Shown: positions 5,994 to 8,705 of the stretch, piece by piece
Layout of the letters: every line of letters starts with the position of its first letter
Position numbering within the stretch: the stretch's first letter is position 1
Assembly: GCA_017411885.1 (NCBI GenBank)
Contig: JAFQPF010000176.1
Location: forward strand, 1-8,705
DNA length: 8,705 bases
Reading direction: 5' to 3'
DNA from: Clostridia bacterium
GTDB taxonomy: Bacteria; Bacillota_A; Clostridia; Oscillospirales; CAG-272
The notes under the pieces: generated by a model
Seen by the model: only the letters and a program-made list of their open reading frames with translations
Database searches by the model: none
Told to the model about the DNA's origin: nothing
Position numbers and translations under genes: made by a program

Positions 5994-7349
5994 TTATTCT
6001 TCTATTATCTGCTTTTCAAAAAGCATAAAGCCTTTGTTTTCCTCGTAAGCGACGATTTTTCCCATAGATACGGGGGAAATGTAGTCAAAAAGCGCAGGTA
6101 AAACGATATTTCCCGATCTGTCGTAAAGCGCGTATTTTCCATTTTGCTTTACTACCGCAAGCCCCTCGTAATAAGGCTCGATTTTTTCATATACAGGCTG
6201 AAGTGCCCAGCGCTCTTCTGATGTAAAAACGCCGTATCTGCCGTCACGCTCGACGACTACCGCGCCGTCGGAGGCGCAGATCACGTTGTAATCGCGAAGT
6301 ATCCCGAGCTTTTCGCCGTTTGCCTTTATGACTGTGCTCGTGTCGGATATCGTGTTTTCCTTGTAAACGTAATCGACCGTCTTTTCTCGTACAACTGCGA
6401 TGCCGTGGTCAAAATAAAGCTGACCTATCGACTCCGTACCGAAGGTGTCGGGAAGCACGTACATCCTGTCTACGTGACGGTCTGACGTGTTTCTGTAGGT
6501 GTGGACACCCTCTATAACTACCTTGCCGTCCTTATCTATAAACGAGATGCTTGAATCGGGCAAAACCGCCGCGGCAAGCCCCTCGGAAAAGTTAAATATA
6601 CGCAGGTAATCATAGCCTGTGAGAACATCGCCGTTTGCGGCGCAAAGGGCTACGCGGACACCGTCTTTGGTTTCCTTTATCGAAAAGGATCGGCCCTCGC
6701 CGTCGTTTGCAAAATCGGGCGTATTCTCGTATTCCGTCTGTCTTTCAAGTAAATTTCTTGAAAAATCGCTTTTTACAAGCGTGTTTTCTCTGACAATATA
6801 ATAGCCGTCCTCACCCGAATACAGCGCGTTGCCTTCATTGTCGCGCAGATACGCGGGCGCAAGCGTGAAATTATCCGATATAAGAGTGCCGTCATCTCCG
6901 TAAAGCTCAAGCTTAGAGGCGCGGTCAACTATAAGCTTGCCGTCGTAAAGCTCGAGCTGTACGCGACCGACTTCCATTTCTTGAAGCTCGGTCGTGTAGG
7001 TTCCGAATATCTCATCGGGAATACGGACAGGCTCGGTCACACTCTTTTTTGAAAGGGAGAGGGTGCTGTTAAGTCTGTATCCGTCAAGTGACGCAAGCGT
7101 GAGCCTTAAAGCTTCCGGATCATACGTGTCTGTGACCGTATTGCCCGCTACCGAGGTCGGTATCGAGCGCAAAAGGATGTCAAGCTCAGATTCGCTTACC
7201 TGTGAGTCTGCCGGCTCTGTAAGCTCCGGCGGCAGCTCGGGCGTATCGCCCGGGATCGAGCCGGACGCGTAAACGTATATAAATAGCAAAGCCAGCGCAA
7301 AAAGCAATATTGCGGCAAGATTGCGCAAGGCCGTACCCGTTTTGTTCAT
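5994..7349 (-). CDS. Membrane-anchored WG-repeat protein of unknown function
   Basis: I do not recognise a specific function. The 451-residue protein has a short positively charged N-terminus and one hydrophobic helix at about 9-29, then a Pro/Glu-rich linker (33-48). This suggests a signal anchor or uncleaved signal with the rest outside the membrane. The second half has WG-type beta repeats, the clearest at about 360-445: DGRYGVFTSEERWALQPVYE, then NGKYALYDRSGNIVLPALFD, then KGFMLFE. Degenerate copies begin near 227 (DGVRVALCAANGDVLTGYDY) and 269 (ISFIDKDGKVVIE). Such repeats form beta structures thought to bind partners or surfaces; no catalytic motif is visible. The 50-220 region contains two short stretches of similar hydrophobic/polar pattern but no family I can name. 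It is 17 bases after rlmH and 12 before thiI, inside one operon. The ATG is preceded by CGGAG at four bases. Confidence 0.8.
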   Translation of the reverse strand: MNKTGTALRNLAAILLFALALLFIYVYASGSIPGDTPELPPELTEPADSQVSESELDILLRSIPTSVAGNTVTDTYDPEALRLTLASLDGYRLNSTLSLSKKSVTEPVRIPDEIFGTYTTELQEMEVGRVQLELYDGKLIVDRASKLELYGDDGTLISDNFTLAPAYLRDNEGNALYSGEDGYYIVRENTLVKSDFSRNLLERQTEYENTPDFANDGEGRSFSIKETKDGVRVALCAANGDVLTGYDYLRIFNFSEGLAAAVLPDSSISFIDKDGKVVIEGVHTYRNTSDRHVDRMYVLPDTFGTESIGQLYFDHGIAVVREKTVDYVYKENTISDTSTVIKANGEKLGILRDYNVICASDGAVVVERDGRYGVFTSEERWALQPVYEKIEPYYEGLAVVKQNGKYALYDRSGNIVLPALFDYISPVSMGKIVAYEENKGFMLFEKQIIEE

Positions 7350-7366
7350 AACAACTCCGAAAAATT

Positions 7367-7846
7367 TTATTTGTGGTATTTTCCGCCGCCTAAAATATTG
7401 TATGCGCGGTATACCTGTTCAAGAAGAATGACACGCATCATACGGTGGGGGAAGGTCATAAGCGATACCGAAAGCCTTTTGTCGCACGCCGCCTTTACTT
7501 TTTCGCTAAGTCCGAAGGAGCCGCCGATGATAAAGCTTATCTCGCCGTAGCCGTTTGTGGCAACCGAGTCAAAAAGCGCGGCAAAATCCTCGCTTTTAAG
7601 CTGCTTTCCCTCAACGCAAAGCGCGATCTTGTACGAGCGTGCAGGGAGCGCGGCGAGAATTCTTTCGCCCTCCTTTTCAAGCGCGGCGGAAATTTCAGCC
7701 GCCGAGGGCTTGTCGCTTAAGCGCTCGTCCTTTATTATGATATTGTTCACCTTACAGTACGCCAAAAGCCTTTTTTCGTATTCGGCAACCGCCTCTTTGA
7801 AAAATTTTTCCTTGAGCGTGCCGACAAAAATTACGTTGACTGTCAT
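7367..7846 (-). CDS. rlmH: 23S rRNA (pseudouridine1915-N3)-methyltransferase RlmH
   Basis: RlmH, a small SPOUT-fold methyltransferase, methylates pseudouridine 1915 in helix 69 of 23S rRNA on the assembled 70S ribosome, using S-adenosylmethionine. The 159-residue length is the family norm. The knotted cofactor-binding core is visible as FIIGGSFGLSE (105-115) and MTFPHRMMRVILLEQVYRAYNI (130-151). The protein ends in the characteristic KYHK (156-159), whose Tyr-His is needed for activity in the family. The ATG has AAAGGA six bases upstream, overlapping the stop codon of walJ, so the two genes are probably translationally coupled. The pairing of walJ with rlmH recalls the order in Bacillus subtilis, where the two lie close together. 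Confidence 0.98.
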   Translation of the reverse strand: MTVNVIFVGTLKEKFFKEAVAEYEKRLLAYCKVNNIIIKDERLSDKPSAAEISAALEKEGERILAALPARSYKIALCVEGKQLKSEDFAALFDSVATNGYGEISFIIGGSFGLSEKVKAACDKRLSVSLMTFPHRMMRVILLEQVYRAYNILGGGKYHK

Positions 7847-7857
7847 AATTTATCCTT

Positions 7858-8652
7858 TCAAAGTAATTTTGTTGGCGTTGACGGCTCAGCGACTCTGAGC
7901 GAAATTCCTCGCGCTTCAGGGTTGGAGAGCGCGCAGAATACCGCGCCAAAGGCTATTTCGGGATCGTTGTTCTGCTCGGAAAGATGGGCAAGTAAAAAGC
8001 TTTTCGTGCCGTTTTCGGCAAGATATGCCGCAAGCTCGGCGGCAGAATCGTTTGACAGATGCCCCTTTCTTGAAAGTATTCTTTCCTTTAAGAATTCGGG
8101 ATAATTTCCGTCAAGAAGCATATCGATATCGTGATTTGCTTCAAGTATCACCGAATCGACTCCCGTAAGAGCATCTCTTACCGTGTCCGAAATATATCCT
8201 ATGTCGGTGGCATACCCTACGGTCTGCCCCGGCATTTTCAGAATATATCCGACAGACGCCTTGCTGTCGTGAGGGGTGGGAAATGAGCTTATCTCTATCT
8301 CCCCGATCGTTTCCGAGTATTCAAGCGGATGGATACACGCCGCGCTCTTAAGGCTCGGCGTAAGCGAATTTATAATTACCTCTGCCGAGCGCGAGGTGAT
8401 ATGCACGCGAAGCGTATGCTTTGAGCAGATCGCCTCAAGTCCGCGCGTGTGGTCGCTGTGATCGTGGGTGATAAAGATGTCGCTTATATTTGCAAGCGAG
8501 CTTCCGAGCGACTTAAGCGCGCTCTCTATCGAGCGCACACCCATCCCGGCGTCTATAAGCAGCTCGGTGTCACCCTGCTTTATATAGGTGCAGTTTCCCT
8601 TTGAGCCCGAAAAAAGCGTGTATACTACAGGTGAATTTGCCTTGTCGGACAT
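7858..8652 (-). CDS. walJ: Metallo-beta-lactamase fold nuclease WalJ (YycJ)
   Basis: This 264-residue protein belongs to the WalJ/YycJ group of metallo-beta-lactamase fold hydrolases, thought to act as DNA-end or 5'-3' exonucleases. In Bacillus relatives the gene sits in the walRK operon and is linked to genome maintenance. The start YTLFSGSKGNCTYI (11-24) is characteristic of the group. Two-metal ligands are all visible: HDHSDH (63-68), His128 (PTPHDS), Asp150 (YATD), with further conserved His174 (EANHD), His198 (KGHLSN) and His223 (LLAHLSEQNN). It has no signal peptide and should be cytoplasmic. There is no good Shine-Dalgarno site. The ATG instead overlaps the stop codon of the preceding partial gene (TAATG), which suggests translation by re-initiation. 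No WalR or WalK is visible in the window. Confidence 0.93.
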   Translation of the reverse strand: MSDKANSPVVYTLFSGSKGNCTYIKQGDTELLIDAGMGVRSIESALKSLGSSLANISDIFITHDHSDHTRGLEAICSKHTLRVHITSRSAEVIINSLTPSLKSAACIHPLEYSETIGEIEISSFPTPHDSKASVGYILKMPGQTVGYATDIGYISDTVRDALTGVDSVILEANHDIDMLLDGNYPEFLKERILSRKGHLSNDSAAELAAYLAENGTKSFLLAHLSEQNNDPEIAFGAVFCALSNPEARGISLRVAEPSTPTKLL

Positions 8653-8705
8653 TACGAGATCTTTATTGCGCCGAAGGGACGAACCTTGAGTACGGTAGTA
8701 GCACC
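8652..8705 (-). CDS. 3' end of an unidentified upstream gene (partial)
   Basis: The minus strand is open from the window edge for 17 codons (GATTVLKVRPFGAIKIS) and stops at TAA 8654-8652, whose last base is the first of the walJ ATG. The one-base overlap and lack of a Shine-Dalgarno site for walJ argue that this is a real coding end and the upstream member of the operon. The fragment is too short to assign to a family. The walJ frame is also open to the edge, so a longer WalJ is a less likely alternative. Confidence 0.6.
   Translation of the reverse strand, partial: GATTVLKVRPFGAIKIS

Overview
The window reads as chromosomal core sequence from a low-to-mid GC Firmicute, most likely an uncultured gut-type clostridium (Oscillospirales/Christensenellales-like). 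This is an inference from the gene set: membrane-anchored RNase Y, ThiI without a rhodanese domain, a WalJ-RlmH pair, a WG-repeat protein, consensus-like SigA promoters and strong Shine-Dalgarno sites. Every gene I can support lies on the minus strand, so transcription runs from high to low coordinates. No rRNA, tRNA, CRISPR array, insertion sequence or prophage gene was seen.

Reading in the direction of transcription, positions 8705-4800 form a tight operon. It starts with the last 17 codons of an unidentified gene that overlaps walJ by one base (TAATG). Next come walJ (metallo-beta-lactamase fold nuclease), rlmH (23S rRNA pseudouridine methyltransferase), an uncharacterised membrane-anchored WG-repeat protein, and thiI (tRNA 4-thiouridine synthase). 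Internal gaps are 11, 17 and 12 bases. The recognisable members concern nucleic-acid maintenance and RNA modification; the WG-repeat protein is the unexplained member.

A near-consensus SigA promoter (TTGACA, 17 bases, TACAAT) in the 152-base gap after thiI drives rny (RNase Y, GTG start with a strong Shine-Dalgarno site). After rny, a 158-base gap holds a perfect 13-bp inverted repeat. It is followed by a cation diffusion facilitator whose transport-site residues (D/N/D/D) resemble manganese-exporting members and which carries an extra C-terminal domain.

The last gene is a cytoplasmic clan GH-A glycosidase, GH39-like. It is preceded by a 270-base region with a good SigA-like promoter, a terminator-type hairpin, two further stem-loops and a 16-bp GC palindrome touching the Shine-Dalgarno region. 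A clean intrinsic terminator follows the gene. The window's low-coordinate edge is a poly-C (poly-G on the coding strand) stretch.

I see no clearly new multi-gene system. The most worthwhile leads are the structured leader of the glycosidase gene, the WG-repeat protein in an RNA-modification operon, and the long perfect inverted repeat upstream of the metal exporter.
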